From Candidula unifasciata (Eukaryota; Mollusca; Gastropoda; Stylommatophora; Geomitridae): a stretch of 64,000 nucleotides of DNA. Below, piece by piece: positions 10,585-22,900 of this stretch. Numbering within the stretch: the stretch's first letter is position 1; each line of letters starts with the position of its first letter. Below the pieces are notes generated by a model. That model made no database searches, had not been told where the DNA came from, and was given only the letters and a program-made list of their open reading frames with translations. The DNA lies in contig CAJHNH020002057.1 of NCBI GenBank assembly GCA_905116865.2, positions 425,001-489,000 on the forward strand, in the 5' to 3' direction. The translations under genes were made by a program, and so were the position numbers.

Positions 10585-10700
10585 ATCGGCGCTGGGTGGG
10601 TAATGTGGTCAGCATTACGCCGGCCGTCTTTACTTCCCCAGGACACACATCCTGGTACCCATTTAAGGCTGGGTCGACCAGCGACGCCCCATACCATGAT
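10585..10700 (-). repeat. SINE family A fragment
   Basis: Contains GTGGTCAGCATTACGCCGGCCG and the family core GGTACCCATTTAAGGCTGGGTCGACC region in antisense orientation; the tRNA-like head is missing. Confidence 0.6.
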
Positions 10701-10704
10701 ACAA

Positions 10705-11280
10705 ATCCACAAGATAAGAATATAGTAGAATATTTTTACTATACACACTTAAATGGCAGAATATATAATTATGAAACCGGGTTTACAGATTGAAAATTAA
10801 AAAGTAAAGAGCTCTTTCCTAAATCTAGAAACGTGTTTAGTATACGATGCATCAATTATTTTTAAAGCACAATCCACATGTTTGTTTGTTTCGCACCCTG
10901 TTTTCCCAGATATCCTGATTATCATTTCAGACTGGGTTAACTTGATCAAAGAAGATTTAAAAGAAATATTATCTATGGTTTTGAACAAATTACCAATATC
11001 ATACTCGAAGAACGAGGTCGGAAGGAATAAAAAGCAAACACTGAACTCAACCGTGCTTAAGGATCAGTTCTTGTAACGGCAGCAGCAGCAGGGTCAACGC
11101 CATTTAGTCAAATCTCTGCAGCAAAACTCTGACTTCGAAGAAACCTAGACACAAACAAACAAGTAGAACACATTTAGAGTCAGTCTTGCAGAAACAAAAC
11201 ATATGGACACACTGTATTGACACACTTTGAATACAGGAACAAACCGCAAAGATCTAGCCCTAATATATGTACAAACTGAA
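10705..11280. other. No supported gene
   Basis: AT-rich sequence with two short open frames on opposite strands that mirror one another. No domain, splice pair or repeat match was recognised. Confidence 0.4.
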
Positions 11281-11289
11281 ATTGCACAT

Positions 11290-11725
11290 ACGTAACATGT
11301 GTACGTACCAAATAGTAGGGCAAAGAAGAGCTAGCCTGGAAAACTCAGCGCAGAATTGGGTTGACGGCATCAAGAAGTCTCGCCACGAAAACTATCTTGC
11401 CAGGGTGAAAGAAACTGAAAGAGTCGCGAGATTGGCCGTGTCTGCAATAGTTTGTGGACGAAGACGCCAAGACCAGGCAGACATGCTGAATGCGCTATGT
11501 TCCATTGACGTTGAGACAAAGGAGTCAGAGAGGCGATAGATAAACAGTCTTTTACAAATTGGTATTAAACGAGGACAAGCGTGCGAAAACTGGTTGAGTG
11601 GTAAAGAGAACAAAAATGTAAGCCAAGCGATTCCTACTGGATACAGAGAACATGGAGACACTGAAATAGCTGCTTCAATTGCGGAAGGAAAGAGAGTGGG
11701 CTGGGCCGATATGCTATAGTCCGTT
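11290..11725 (+). mobile_element. Probable LINE C-terminal fragment
   Basis: The frame at 11300-11539 reads RASLENSAQNWVDGI, then ARVKETERVARLAVSA and GRRRQDQA. This resembles the W-x-x-x and R-x-x-W/R-x-L-V-x-S endings of LINE C-termini. A second, partially repeated module follows to 11725. Family assignment is uncertain. Confidence 0.4.
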
Positions 11726-12070
11726 CCATAAATCATGCCCAGCTTAAAATCTGTAACTTTTATTCTTGTTCACCGGCGGGAAGTCCTTGTTGTTCGTCTA
11801 TTTATATCAAGCAGAACACAATGTGTGGGTCTGAGAAGGAGAATCAACGTCTTACTTTGATTGTAAATGTATTAAAAGAATTAACTGAAGAGCATTTTCA
11901 ATTACTAATTAAGTGTGCTATTTAAAAATACAGTACCAATGTGGCCATTAGGCTTGTCTCATCAATCTACACAATACAACTATATGGTTCTTATGTTTCG
12001 CGTGATTATTTAAAACAACATGGAATAATGACTTCATAAACAAATACCTGCCCTTTTGTATCACTAATGT

Positions 12071-13425
12071 TTGAGGATGGTGAGAAAGGTGAGGACATGC
12101 ATGCTTTCTGCAGAGTGGCATAGTTTGCTTCCGAAATCAGGGATGAAAAGCATTATCTGGATCTTTTCTTCAGATTATGTCGGTGCGCTGGGAAATGAGG
12201 AGGGCGAACTAGCTTGCTCTGCACAGCTTGGAATATTAGTGCATAATAAGACAGACGTGGTTAAGGCCACGTGGGTGAAATTCAGATGAGCAGATGGATC
12301 ACCACAGTTTAGTGAGAGTGATGCCACGAGGAGCAGATGGATGACCACAGTCTGGCAAGAGTGATGCCGCGAGGAGCCGATGGATCACCACAGTCTAGTG
12401 AGAGTGATGCCACGACGAGCAGATGGATCACCACAGTCTGGCAAGAGTGATGCCACGACGAGCAGATAGATCACCACAGTCTGGCAAGAGTGGTGCCGCG
12501 AGGAGCCGATAGATCACCACAGTCTGGTGAGAGTGATACCGCGAGGAGCAGATGGATGACCACAGTTTAGTGAGAGTGATACCGCGAGGAGCAGATGGAT
12601 GACCACAGTTTAGTGAGAGTGATACCGCGAGGAGCAGATGGATGACCACAGTCTGGCAAGAGTGATACCGCGAGGAGCAGATGGATGACCACAGTTTAGT
12701 GAGAATGATGCCGCGAGGAACAGATGGATCACCACAGTCTGGCAAGAGTGATACCGCGAGGAGCAGATGGATGACCACAGTTTAGTGAGAGTGATGCCGC
12801 GAGGAGCAGATGGATCACCACAGTCTGGCAAGAGTGATACCGCGAGGAGCAGATGGATGACCACAGTTTAGTGAGAGTGATGCCGCGAGGAGCAGATGGA
12901 TCACCACAGTCTGGCAAGAGCGATGCCGCGAGGAAAAGATGGATCACCACAGTCTGGTGAGAGTGATACCGCGAGGAGCAGATGGATCACCACAGTCTGG
13001 CAAGAGTGATGCCGCGAGGAGCAGATGGATCACCACAGTCTGGCAAGAGTGATACCGCGAGGAGCAGATGGATCACCACAGTCTGGCAAGAGTGATGCCG
13101 CGAGGAGCAGATGGATCACCACAGTCTGGTGAGAGTGATACCGCGAGGAGCAGATGGATCACCACAGTCTAGCGAGAGTGATGCCGCGAGGAGGATGATC
13201 ACCACAATCTGGCGAGAGTGATGCCGCGAGGGACAATGAGTCTATCTGACAGATACTCGACGCTCAAAAAAAAAAAAAAGCAAGACGTACATATATTCAG
13301 ACTGCTACTGGCACCATTAGTATTAAAACTCTGCGCGGCTGCTGAACATGGGGATGGAGAGCTTATGGGATGCCCCAAGTGCTCTGATTGGTAATTCTTG
13401 AATCGACTCAACTGAATAAGGTCTA
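12071..13425 (+). mobile_element. I-clade LINE RNase H/3' fragment split by a minisatellite
   Basis: The 5' part reads the RNase H end (IIWIFSSDYVGALGNEEGE, then HNKTDVVKATW). The 3' part (13250-13425) contains CGCTCAA and the family 3' block with GGGGATGGAG and CTCTGATTGGTAATTCTTGAATC. Between them lies the 43-bp array at 12286-13232. Confidence 0.7.
12286..13232. repeat. 43-bp minisatellite, about 22 copies
   Basis: Unit spans GCAGATGGATCACCACAGTC and TGGCAAGAGTGATGCCGCGAGGA; the spacing between GCAGATGG starts is 43 bp (for example 13021 and 13064). Sub-variants (TCTGGCAAGA versus TTTAGTGAGA, ATACC versus ATGCC) alternate in blocks. One frame of a single unit reads QMDHHSLARVMPRG, alignable to KEDYYGLERMRHL of the sister LINE copies. 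Confidence 0.92.
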
Positions 13426-13439
13426 CCAATTAATTGTTA

Positions 13440-13775
13440 AAATAATGGTGTGACAAACAGGGTTCCATTCACTCACAGCCAAAATAATTATCATGGTTCC
13501 AATAGTTTTGTTTGTTTGTTTTGTTAACTCAATGTCACATTATTTTCTTCTAATTATGTTAGTGAGCAGACACCTTCCAAATTAATGTGATCATAAAACA
13601 GCCTTTTTTTCAAAAACGAACAGGTTTGAGGTTTGAACAACGGATCAACATCATAGCACACGGGTGTAAACCATAAGTGCGCCGTTATTCTTCTAACTCA
13701 AGTCTGAGTCCGAAGAAGCTCAGCTCAGTGCACAGGCTATGTAGCACCGGTGAGAATCCAGAAATACTTTTAGTA
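13440..13775. other. No supported gene
   Basis: A TTTG-rich stretch near 13508 and generic AT-rich sequence only. Confidence 0.4.
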
Positions 13776-13779
13776 GATT

Positions 13780-13992
13780 TTTAAACTTAAAATTTTGCCC
13801 TGGCAGCGCCGTTAGGCTACTCTTTTCGATTTCCAACTGTCAAGGGATTTTTTTACGTGCGCAACAATGCACACGGGCGTCCGTTCTAACTACCCAGAGA
13901 CCAGGAGGAATTACTAGACGTCCAAGTCCACGTGAAAAAATCCCAGCCCTTACCGGGGATTGAACCCGGAACCTCTAGCACTCGAGGAGAAA
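13780..13992 (-). repeat. tRNA-derived SINE (antisense)
   Basis: The reverse complement of the right end contains CTAGAGGTTCCGGGTTCAATC, a strong B box, and CTCGAGTGC upstream. The body towards the left is a tRNA-unrelated region with ACGTGGACTTGGACG. Confidence 0.6.
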
Positions 13993-14019
13993 GTCACAAA
14001 TAATTACAAGGTATGCAGA

Positions 14020-14235
14020 ACTGATACCATCACAAGCACTACATCTCAGAAGATCAGCTACAAGAGCAAGAGGACGGCCGCGGAAAACATGGATCGACAA
14101 AATTAAAGACACTCTACGCCTTCACGACATGACAATAGCCAGTGCAGTGGCAGCCAACGTGCACTGGATCGCAAATTATTCCTCCCCACGGCGCTTAACG
14201 GCAGAAGTGGTTTATGATGATGATGATGATACAGA
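14020..14235 (+). mobile_element. LINE C-terminal tail with (GAT)n end
   Basis: Reads RRSATRARGRPRKTWIDKI, then KDTLRLHDMTIASAVAANVHW and a short end followed by ATGATGATGATGAT. This matches the RTE/CR1-type GRPR-x-x-W-I-D-x-I tail. Confidence 0.65.
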
Positions 14236-15989
14236 ACTGATATAGAAAGAACGCGTAATGATCATCTCACAGCATCTGTGCATATTTTGTACAGCCAATT
14301 TACATTGTCAAACACCCCATGTGTCTTGTAGGCTTCTTTTCATGTAAACAAAGGTATGACATAAATCTAACGGTGCAGTCTTGTGCTCTGACTCCCAAAA
14401 TCCCACTGACGTGCTCATCATTGTTGTGTGCTGCAAATCTAACGAAATTGGGCAAGTTTCAAAAGTAAGAAAACTACAGAAACTGCCGAAAACTCAAAGA
14501 TTACAAGATTGGGTCACGACTACAGAAAGGATTTTAAAAAATATATTTAACATTTCAAGCGGTGTGCAGTGGTATTTAAAAAAAAATCTAAATTGGAACA
14601 CTTTATTAGCGGAATGTGTAGCGACAAATTCTTCTTCTTATTTCGTTCGCTTGAAATAGATCATCTATATCTGCAATGTTGTCTTTAGAATAAACGGGAT
14701 AAGTCATTGGAAAGGTTCTAGAACTACAAACACAGATGCAGAGAAAAGATGGACTAAAACAACAGGCATTACATATAGATAACAATATGCCTATCACAAC
14801 AGAGAGAGACAAAGGGGAAGTATTAGTGCAGAGACTTATAGCAAACACTAATCTTAATGATAAGGAACTTAGAAATGCAGTTAGAGGTGGCCTAGTTAAT
14901 ACAATAAAATAACAGTTATTATCAGGCTAATTAGTCAATGAGCTTGACAGTGTCAGATATACCCACGTGAAGGACACGAGTGATCTGAGTGAAACCATTT
15001 TTCACTTCAACCAGAGCATCTGAACAGCGTCAGTATATACCCTATGACTGGGTGTGCAGCTGCTTAACCCCACTTTCAAAATCGTACAAAGATTGTTCAA
15101 GACTCAGCGGCTTCAAGATTATCACCGTATGAAAATTTTTTTTTTTTGCTGAAATGAGGGAAAAGATTGATGTTGCTAAACAGCAAGCATTTTTGGAAAG
15201 GGAAGAACTCCTGTGAAGAGGTTAGGATAGTTACCGGCCAAGGAAAGATACTTGGTCAAATGCGGCAACTTTTGCTTTCGATGTTTGCGACGGGTTCCAG
15301 AATAGAGAAAAGACGGTAGTGATGGTACTTCAAGGCGAGGATGCCTACAATAGAGTCAGATACGATTTTTTGATGTCTCTAGACAACAAAACTGTTAACG
15401 CTGATTTGTTAAGCCTCACAATCAATGATATTTTTTCAAAAGAAAAAGATGACTGAAGTATCACTTTCAATAGAAGCCCGTCCATCAGAGACCATGTGAT
15501 AGATTATGAACTTGAAATGAGCACCTTGTCAACACTTCAGCCAAAACACAAAGATACAACCAAGACAATACTACAATAACGGAAGTAAAGAAAAGGGAAC
15601 CAAACACATACTTACTGGTAAAAATACATGAACCACCTTGATACACGTATCAATCCAACTTTTACCAAAAAACTAGGCTTTATTATAACAAATAGACTGA
15701 GAGCACAATATAATTCTAGCAGGAGATTTTAATTTTGCGTTAATCGCAAAAGGGGTTAGAGGAGGGAGAAATAAAAAATCAATTGAAAGGACCAAAAAGA
15801 AAATCGACTATACCAAGTAGACATATTATAAAATTTAATAGCAACACATAATTTAGGAAGCAGTCGAAGCAAAGTTTATACACCTGAAACGCATCGAACA
15901 GTAGATTCCAGATACTTACATGAAGCAATAGATTACACAGTTCATAAGTCGGTTATCACACACATCAGCACAAACAACACAAACACAAA

Positions 15990-16145
15990 CAATCCTGATG
16001 ATGTCGCCCCATCTCTGGTGTCGTCTTCCTCTTTCCCTGTGTTCATTATATTTCTTCAGTGTGGCTCTCTGTGGCAGTTGGTACCAGGGCATTCTCGTCA
16101 GGTGGCCAAACCATCTCATTTGTTGTTCATTAATGGGGAAAAAAA
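15990..16145 (-). mobile_element. RTE-like LINE tail nested in the L1-like LINE
   Basis: The minus strand reads INEQQMRWFGHLTRMPW, QLPQRATLKKY and GRRHQRWGDIIR, the diagnostic WFGHL-x-RM and basic W region of an RTE-type C-terminus. It is antisense to the host LINE, so it inserted or was joined later. Confidence 0.65.
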
Positions 16146-17443
16146 AAATTATGAAACATTGCAGGACAATTCTAGAAATATTTTTATTTTTATTTTCTGA
16201 ACACCGATTATTAAATTTTAACAAAAACACTCACGAGGAAACTTCAGTCTACTAATGTACAAACTAACACACACAAGTCAACAGTGTAGTGTTAAGAACA
16301 TAAACATACATAATCAAATCAATTTCACTAAAGCCCTAACTACTGTAACACTTCAGACAAACTGTCAACCCTCTCCCCTGTCTATGGACCAGGAGAAAGC
16401 CTTTTACAGGATCTCGCACCCATATTTACTCAACATGTTGACAAAATCTAATATAGACTTATATTTTAAATTATGTATTAAAATTCTGAACAAAAATCAC
16501 GAAAGCAAAGTACTAGTAAATTATTCGTTGGCTTCATCCTTTCAGCTTAAAAGATTCGCAAGGCAAGGATTTCCCTTGTCATCGCTATTATACCTTTCAG
16601 TTTTAAAACCAGTACTAGAAAAAAAAAACCCATACAACTACCGAAGGCACTTTTATACCTAAAATGAGAGAATGTAAACTAGTTGCATATGCAGATGGCA
16701 CTTCTTTTTGTTAATCTCCATCAAGCAATAAAGCCATAACAAACATACTAAACACCTCCATGGAATTCGGGCAAGGAAGCGGTTTTAAGATAAATATAAC
16801 AAACTCACAGATCATGGGTCAGGGGAGATGGAAGAACTAAACAGTTTTTTCCACATCCAACCCCTGATATCACAAGTTATTAAATATATATCACATGACC
16901 TTTACCAATTACAAAACCTCCATAAAAAAAACATAACTGGAAAAAAACTGAACAGATTTCACTCAAAAAACATACATATAAGTATATATTTCCACAATAT
17001 TTACAAGAAGCCAGTGAGTCAACACTTTTATCTTACCAAAGATAATATATTTGGCTACTGCCTTAGATCTTTGACTGAAGTGTTAGTCAAACAGAGCAAC
17101 ACCCATTAGTGGTGTACTACACCGCACTTAGACTGCGTCATATAAGGACATTTTACAATAGTAGTCCACATAATTTTGGAACTATACCATCCTTTTATAG
17201 GAAATCTATGCAATATACAAAAGGTAACGACAATCTTTTACAACACACTACAAAACAAATATACAAGCATCTGGTAACACAGCTTGCACCCCCCCCCCTT
17301 CTTTTCCCACTAGAAACAAGGATTAGGCGAAGCCAAAACTGCAACATAACAGACTTCTCAGAATCTTTCACAAATTTATATTGACCACACATAAATCCCA
17401 CAGTCAAAGAAGTAGGTTCTTTCATTTTTATTTACCCCAAACA

Positions 17444-17623
17444 GACAGTCCAATATTTCAGGGGGTGGTAGATAGGCAGCGTGCAGTCTTGGGACCTAGG
17501 CTCCACTCTCTCCTAGGACGTAGGTGGGTTGGGGTTAGGTCCAGTTCTATGTGTTTTGGGGTTGTTAAAACACCACAAAGCCGAGAAACCCGGTCTTACC
17601 GCCCTATAAAATATTGGACTGTC
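17444..17623. mobile_element. 180-bp element with terminal inverted repeats (MITE-like)
   Basis: The left end GACAGTCCAATATTT is the exact inverse of the right end AAATATTGGACTGTC. With mismatches the inverted repeat extends to about 28 bp (GGGGTGGTAGA versus AGGGCGGTAAG). No coding capacity. I could not find a target-site duplication (left flank CCCCAAACA, right flank CCGTGACTT). Confidence 0.65.
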
Positions 17624-18039
17624 CCGTGACTTCATTTTGGTGTGACTTATTACGAAAGAACCAAGAAGTAACACATATATTAATATGTAACACGACATCT
17701 ACTGGACACAAACTAGCACAGGTGGTATCATGTCAACTGTGTAAACAGAACATACAAGAAACAGAAAAGCATTTATTGTATCAATGCCAAACAATAGAAG
17801 ACACACTCCACACGTTACAAAATTTGATGGACACTCACTAAACAAACTACAGACATTTATAAAACAATATTCATAAACATGATACCATACACTACCACAT
17901 AAAATTACATTGAATTGTTATCTGCACTTGCATAGTATAGAGTTTTACCATAGAGGTATAGGTGCAAGACAGTGCATGAATCCAAAACCTTTACCTCTGC
18001 ACTGTTAGTTCGTGTCCTTTACATGTGGTTGCAGAACCA

Positions 18040-18240
18040 AACCTGGCATATTTTGGTTGTTGTGGGTTATTTTTTAAAGCAAATTTGCGTCCAGTAGTTC
18101 ACCATTGCTGTCTGGAAGGTCGGCTTCTCGATACCTCTGTCGAAACCAGCGCAAGGCTTAGGGCCTGCAGTTGGGATCGAACCCGGCCCCCCGGCATTAC
18201 GTAGCTCGATCGAAACGCCTAAGCCACAGACGCCGACTTT
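18040..18240 (-). repeat. tRNA-derived SINE, family G
   Basis: Shares AAATTTGCGTCCAGTAGT, TTCTCGATACC, GAAACCA-CGCAAGGC and the antisense B box TGGGATCGAACCCGGC with 40470-40640 and, partly, 35225-35325. The right end CGCCTAAGCCACAGACG is the antisense tRNA 5' part. Confidence 0.65.
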
Positions 18241-18664
18241 ATAGCACTACAAACACATAATTATTCAGATATTCAAATAACATATGTGTAGTTCTAGTTT
18301 GTCATGCGATATCCTATATTGCTGGGATCTGAACATGTACTATATAATAGGAATTATCATTCTGGAACACACAACACACTACACAACATAGTGTGCTTCT
18401 ACATACACATGCAATCTTCTAACATTACTTTTTCTAGTCTCACCTTTTAAAATATCCATATTCATCAACTTCTTCAGACTAGTTTTAGCCACAAAACTTA
18501 AATTATTAGACCATTAATTATAGTTTTGTTTAACTCAATTCTGTTTTAATGGCGGTACAGTTGATATGCCCAGCATTACATTTTCACAGTGTTTTAGTAA
18601 AGGCCATTTTCCAGGCTGTAGTTCTAAACCTATATTTAATAAATTAATCGGCACTCCTGTGGAA

Positions 18665-18855
18665 TATGTTGTCAACATCGTGCCGGCCGCTTCGCTTTTA
18701 CACAGGCCGCTTTTACGAATTTGCATCATACCCATTTTAGGCTGGGTCGACCTGGGAGCCAAGGTCATTTCTGAAAAAGAAAAAAAATTCAGGCTCGATG
18801 CGGATTTGAACCTACAACCCTCGGGCTTGAGACGAGCCTTTACGCCTTTGGTATA
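18665..18855 (-). repeat. SINE family A (antisense copy)
   Basis: Contains GTCAACATCGTGCCGGCCGC, the core CATTTTAGGCTGGGTCGACC, an A-rich stretch and antisense B-box sequence GGATTTGAACCTACAACC, the same order as 9175-9345. Confidence 0.65.
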
Positions 18856-18889
18856 ACAAATCAGAATCAATCCGAAACACCGGCCTGAG

Positions 18890-19615
18890 ACCGGACATGG
18901 TTCTGCATTCTGCGGGGAAAAACCCAGCTCATCCTGATTGAGCTTAGCGTGACGTACGAGTTAAGGATGAAAGAATGTCACTTGTAGAAGCTCGAAAAAT
19001 ACTGTGAATTGGTGGCCGGTCTGAGGAGAGATGAGACCCAAGAGGACTCATCTCCACCTCTACATACTATGTACTAAAGCACCTGGGCTTGCAAAGAAAG
19101 GAACGGAAACTGGCACTAAAACTACTGCAACTGGGTGAAGCGGCCGAAAGAACTTCGAGCTGGCTGTGTACACAACGGAGCATAGTGGGGAATAGACCTC
19201 GGTAGACTGGCCCCAGCGTCTAGCCGCAAAGAGCTTGACATCCCTGTAAACTAATTTAATGCCACAATGTCTGATTAAAGTCTGCCAGTGTCCTCTGCCA
19301 ACTGCCAAAATATAGTGTCAGTCCGATGAACCAACCGTAGGCCTGTCACTCTGGTGGTGAAAGTGGTTGCCTAATTTGCTACCGCAGCGACAATATATAT
19401 AACACTAACTCTTACAAAACTTGTTGCAAAGCTACCATTTCGTCTTGTCCGAACGTCCTTTAAGTGCAGCAGGAGCGTCCACAGTCATGACCCATGTCGG
19501 CCCACCCTCTGAAATTGTCTAGAAGGATAATGGGCCGAAACAATTGTCGACGAGGGAGTCTAGAGATTCTGATGAGTTTACACAGGGAATGTTCCATTGT
19601 TACCGCATTTAGGGT
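18890..19615. other. No supported gene; possible repeat
   Basis: A stretch near 19075-19170 reads GLQRKERKLALKLLQLGEAA on the plus strand but is closed by stops on both sides. I recognise no family and see no splice context. Confidence 0.3.
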
Positions 19616-19619
19616 GTAA

Positions 19620-19888
19620 GAGAAGGGAAGTTCTCCAAAATATTTTAGCTTCCGAGACAGGATGCTGATTGGCTAATAAAGCGCCACAACGGTTTGGAAA
19701 AAAATTAGAGCAGAAGGCATGGTACCAAGGAGGGGCCGACCGACACAAAGATGGGAACAGGGTATTTGCGACTCCGTAAGTATGCAAGTACATGAGGCAG
19801 GAGAACTGGCGAGAGACCGAGTTTCTTTCAGGCAGACTGTGATGAGACCAATGTTCTGCAAAGGACCTGCTACATGATGATGATACTA
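19620..19888 (+). mobile_element. RTE-like LINE tail (decayed)
   Basis: Shares with 5430-5760 the blocks around TTCCGAGACAGGATGCTGAT, GCAGAAGGCATGGTACCA, CAAAGATGGG, GGAGAACTGGCGAGAGACCG and TTCTGCAAAGGACCTGCTAC, plus the TGATGATGAT end. Its left part is rearranged (antisense fragment first), so this copy is chimaeric. Confidence 0.65.
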
Positions 19889-20864
19889 TGGCTGAGCTAT
19901 ATTAAAATTATTGCAGCTATTTCTCTTAAATATTGCTCAGTACTCTGTGTGAACTAAGAGCCCCTGAGTGCTAAAATAACCCAGAAACTTTTCACAACTT
20001 TTGAATTTGTAAGAAAATTGAATAAACTGTAAGGTGTTCTGAAATTTGAATATTCACTGCTCTTGTGGCTGGCAAGCCACCGTGAGTGAAGAATTTGTTT
20101 GTAAATTTATGTTATTGTAAAATTAAGACCTGCTGAATTCCTCTTTCCTACCAACTATAACAGAATTAAACATATACTTATCATCATGTTCAAAATGTAC
20201 ATTTTTCTTTTTCTTTTTAAAAGTATGTAAACTTTTATAGGGATTAGAAGTATTTACATTCTCTGTTGATTTTTTTGTTGTTGGATACACCACCCCCTCT
20301 GCCATTTTATTCAAAAGGCAAATTAATGTGGGCCAAGTCTGTAAAAATGTATGGGCCTGTAAAAGTTAAGTTTGCGCGTCTCAAAGTGCAAGTACGTAGA
20401 ACGAACGTCCAAACACAGCGTCCTGTCCGGATTCAATGGGCGGAGCTGTTTCTGAGTTTGTTACGAGTTTCAAGATTTCAGCTGTGGGATAATTAGTCAC
20501 CTGTTACGAAATGCTTGTTAGGGAGAAGTGGGTCAACCCCCCCCCCCCCTTCCCCGGCCGTCCACCGCCTCTATCCACATCCAATAAGACATAAGAACCC
20601 GGAACCTACACAGGAAAGGGTAAGACCTTTTTTTTTCGAGGAAACACGGTAGTTACCTCGTTACTGCGGTCCAATATATATTATACATTCAACAGAAACA
20701 CAGGTTCGCTCAACACTCTTGTTGTGTAACGCACAGTTTAGGGTTTAGAATGAGAAGCAGGGCTGTCGAATTTTGACTGGGGAATGTACCAATACACACT
20801 AACAAAAGGTATCAACTTTTTCATTTTTTATTTGAAACTCTGTTGAAATGTCTTTAGACACATA

Positions 20865-20927
<63 letters not shown>
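20865..20927. repeat. CA microsatellite
   Basis: About 30 uninterrupted CA dinucleotides. Confidence 0.97.
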
Positions 20928-21137
20928 GCACGCGTATACAGTTTATATTGATATATATGTACACATACCGGAGTTAAAATATTTAATAAGATTGTAGATA
21001 CTTTCTTTCGGGGGCAAAAATAAATCAAGTCCTTATCTGCACAGCCTGTGGCGACCGCACGAACTACACGGCCTTCAATCTCAGACTCAAAGAACCTCCT
21101 GTCTACACCACAAAAGTGGTAACTACAGGCAGTAATG

Positions 21138-21390
<253 letters not shown>

Positions 21391-21589
21391 CTGCTTGAGT
21401 TTTTGACAGAAAATTGATTAGCTTTGATGTTACACACTGCAACATTTCGTTCAATATTTTATTCATCGTAAATAACTTACATACACCAGTTCACCTGTAA
21501 GTAAAACCAATTAAAAGTATTGTGCCTTTCACCTCCTAGGACAATCCCTTGTACCAGTTGTGGGTTGACTCGACATGAGCGATCAGGTA

Positions 21590-21685
21590 AATAAAATAAA
21601 AATATTCAAAGGATAGAACGACTTGGTATGAGTTGGTTAAAGGCCTATGCTCCATTGGGGGCTAGAAAGGCAGAAGAAGAAAACC
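21590..21685 (+). repeat. LINE 3'-end fragment with GAA tail
   Basis: The block AAAGGCCTATGCTCCATTGG, followed by GCTAGAAAGGCAGAAGAAGA, looks like a LINE 3' untranslated end with a short GAA tail. No coding part is visible. Confidence 0.35.
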
Positions 21686-22171
21686 ATAAATGCACAAGAA
21701 AATGTGACGTTATAGAACAGCCCTTGTAAAAGTGTTACAACAAGAGTTAATGCATGGCTGCGCACACAAAACAGATAAACGGATATCATAAAATGTTACA
21801 TGCCATAATAATGGCTGCACATAAAGTGTCACTGCAATTGACTTAGATTTGAGTTGTTTCTATCTTCGCCAGGCTCATTTCAATAGGAAACCTTTAGAAT
21901 GTTTGGAAAAATGTACTAGGCCTGGTATATTGTTTTATGTAGACGATACGCAGACCCACGCTCCATCTTCACAAGGTAAAATCATCTTACTTAGAGTACG
22001 GGCTTGAAAAAAAAAAGTTGTGTAGTTTTTGCTCGGGGTAATGGGTAAAAAAAAATACTTTTCTTATGTATATCCACATTGTTCGTAGGTGTTGTTAGTT
22101 TTATTGTGTGAATCTACATTCTTTCCATGTTTCCAAGTGTCATTTTTGTATACATCAGCGATCTCCAACTT

Positions 22172-22206
22172 GGGGGGGGGGGGGGGGGGAGGGGGGGGGG
22201 GGGGGG
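22172..22206. repeat. Poly-G tract
   Basis: About 34 bases, all G except one A. One of many G/C homopolymers in the window. Confidence 0.95.
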
Positions 22207-22289
22207 TAGAGACTTTTCAAGCAGACGTCACGCAATTTTTAAATTGAGTAAATTTGTACTTGTAATAATCAGCATTTTCAGCTCTGTTA

Positions 22290-22900
22290 TGGAAACTCAG
22301 GGCTGTAGTGGCTAACACTCTCGGACAGTGGAGCACACCAACTGTTTCCCCTTGTGAGTCTCTGGGTCTAGCCTAACGCGTGAAAAAGGAGCACTGAGGC
22401 GGAAAGTCCTCTGGCCTGATAAACCTTTCTAGTCAAGACCGTTGTGTGTGACCCAGGGCTGCCAATGGAATTTTTTTTTTTTAAACCCAGCTTCGCTAAA
22501 CAAAAACCCAAGCAATACATAGACAAAGAACAAAAAAAAAAAAACCCCAGATTATTAAAATGTACAAAATGTATAGTTACGAAACGAAACAATTACCACT
22601 TTTATATAAGGATATATTTAAAAAAAAAACACCAAGATTTCCCTTAGGCCTCTAAAAAAAACCGAATGGGGGGAAAAACCCAGCATTAGCAGCCCTGGTG
22701 TGACCGAACAGTCACATCCTACACGAGGTGACCCCGTTAACCAAGACTTCGCAGGACAAAACACAATGATCTAGAGGAAACAACCTGGATAAAAATAAAA
22801 CCCAAGCCTAAAGTGGATCTACGTCCTTATAGACTGGAAGGCTGTGGGAGAGGCAATCGTGAACGAAGACGCCTTGTCAGCGGGAGGAACGGCGTCAGGC
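22290..22900. repeat. Probable SINE-like repeat region, A-rich
   Basis: Motifs such as CAGGGCTG recur within it (near 22299, 22455 and 22693, the last as AGCAGCCCTGG on the other strand), separated by poly-T and poly-A tracts, as if two related elements lie head to head. Family not recognised. Confidence 0.3.

Larger units (their letters stand above)
14885..17850 (+). mobile_element. Degraded L1/Tx1-like LINE
   Basis: Ordered relics in changing frames: endonuclease motif ILAGDFNF near 15716, then YTPETHRTVDSRY near 15880; reverse transcriptase SMDQEKAFYRISH and YLLNML near 16380, LKRFARQGFPLSSLLYLSV near 16548 (GVRQGCPLSP region), LVAYADG near 16677 in shifted frame, GSGFKINITNSQIM near 16780; and a C-terminal C-x-x-C...H...C block (CQLCKQNIQETEKHLLYQC) near 17735. 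Many stops and frameshifts. A foreign antisense LINE tail is inserted at about 15990-16145, and a small inverted-repeat element at 17444-17623. Confidence 0.7.

Noticed and set aside
12428..12950. Repeated frames encoding HLLLAVSLLPDCGD-type units
   Set aside because: Shadow of the 43-bp minisatellite. The period is not a multiple of three, so the frame is not maintained in a meaningful way.
18890..19320. Conserved-looking peptide GLQRKERKLALKLLQLGEAA as an exon
   Set aside because: No paired splice sites and stops on both sides; could be a retrotransposon relic but no family is recognised.
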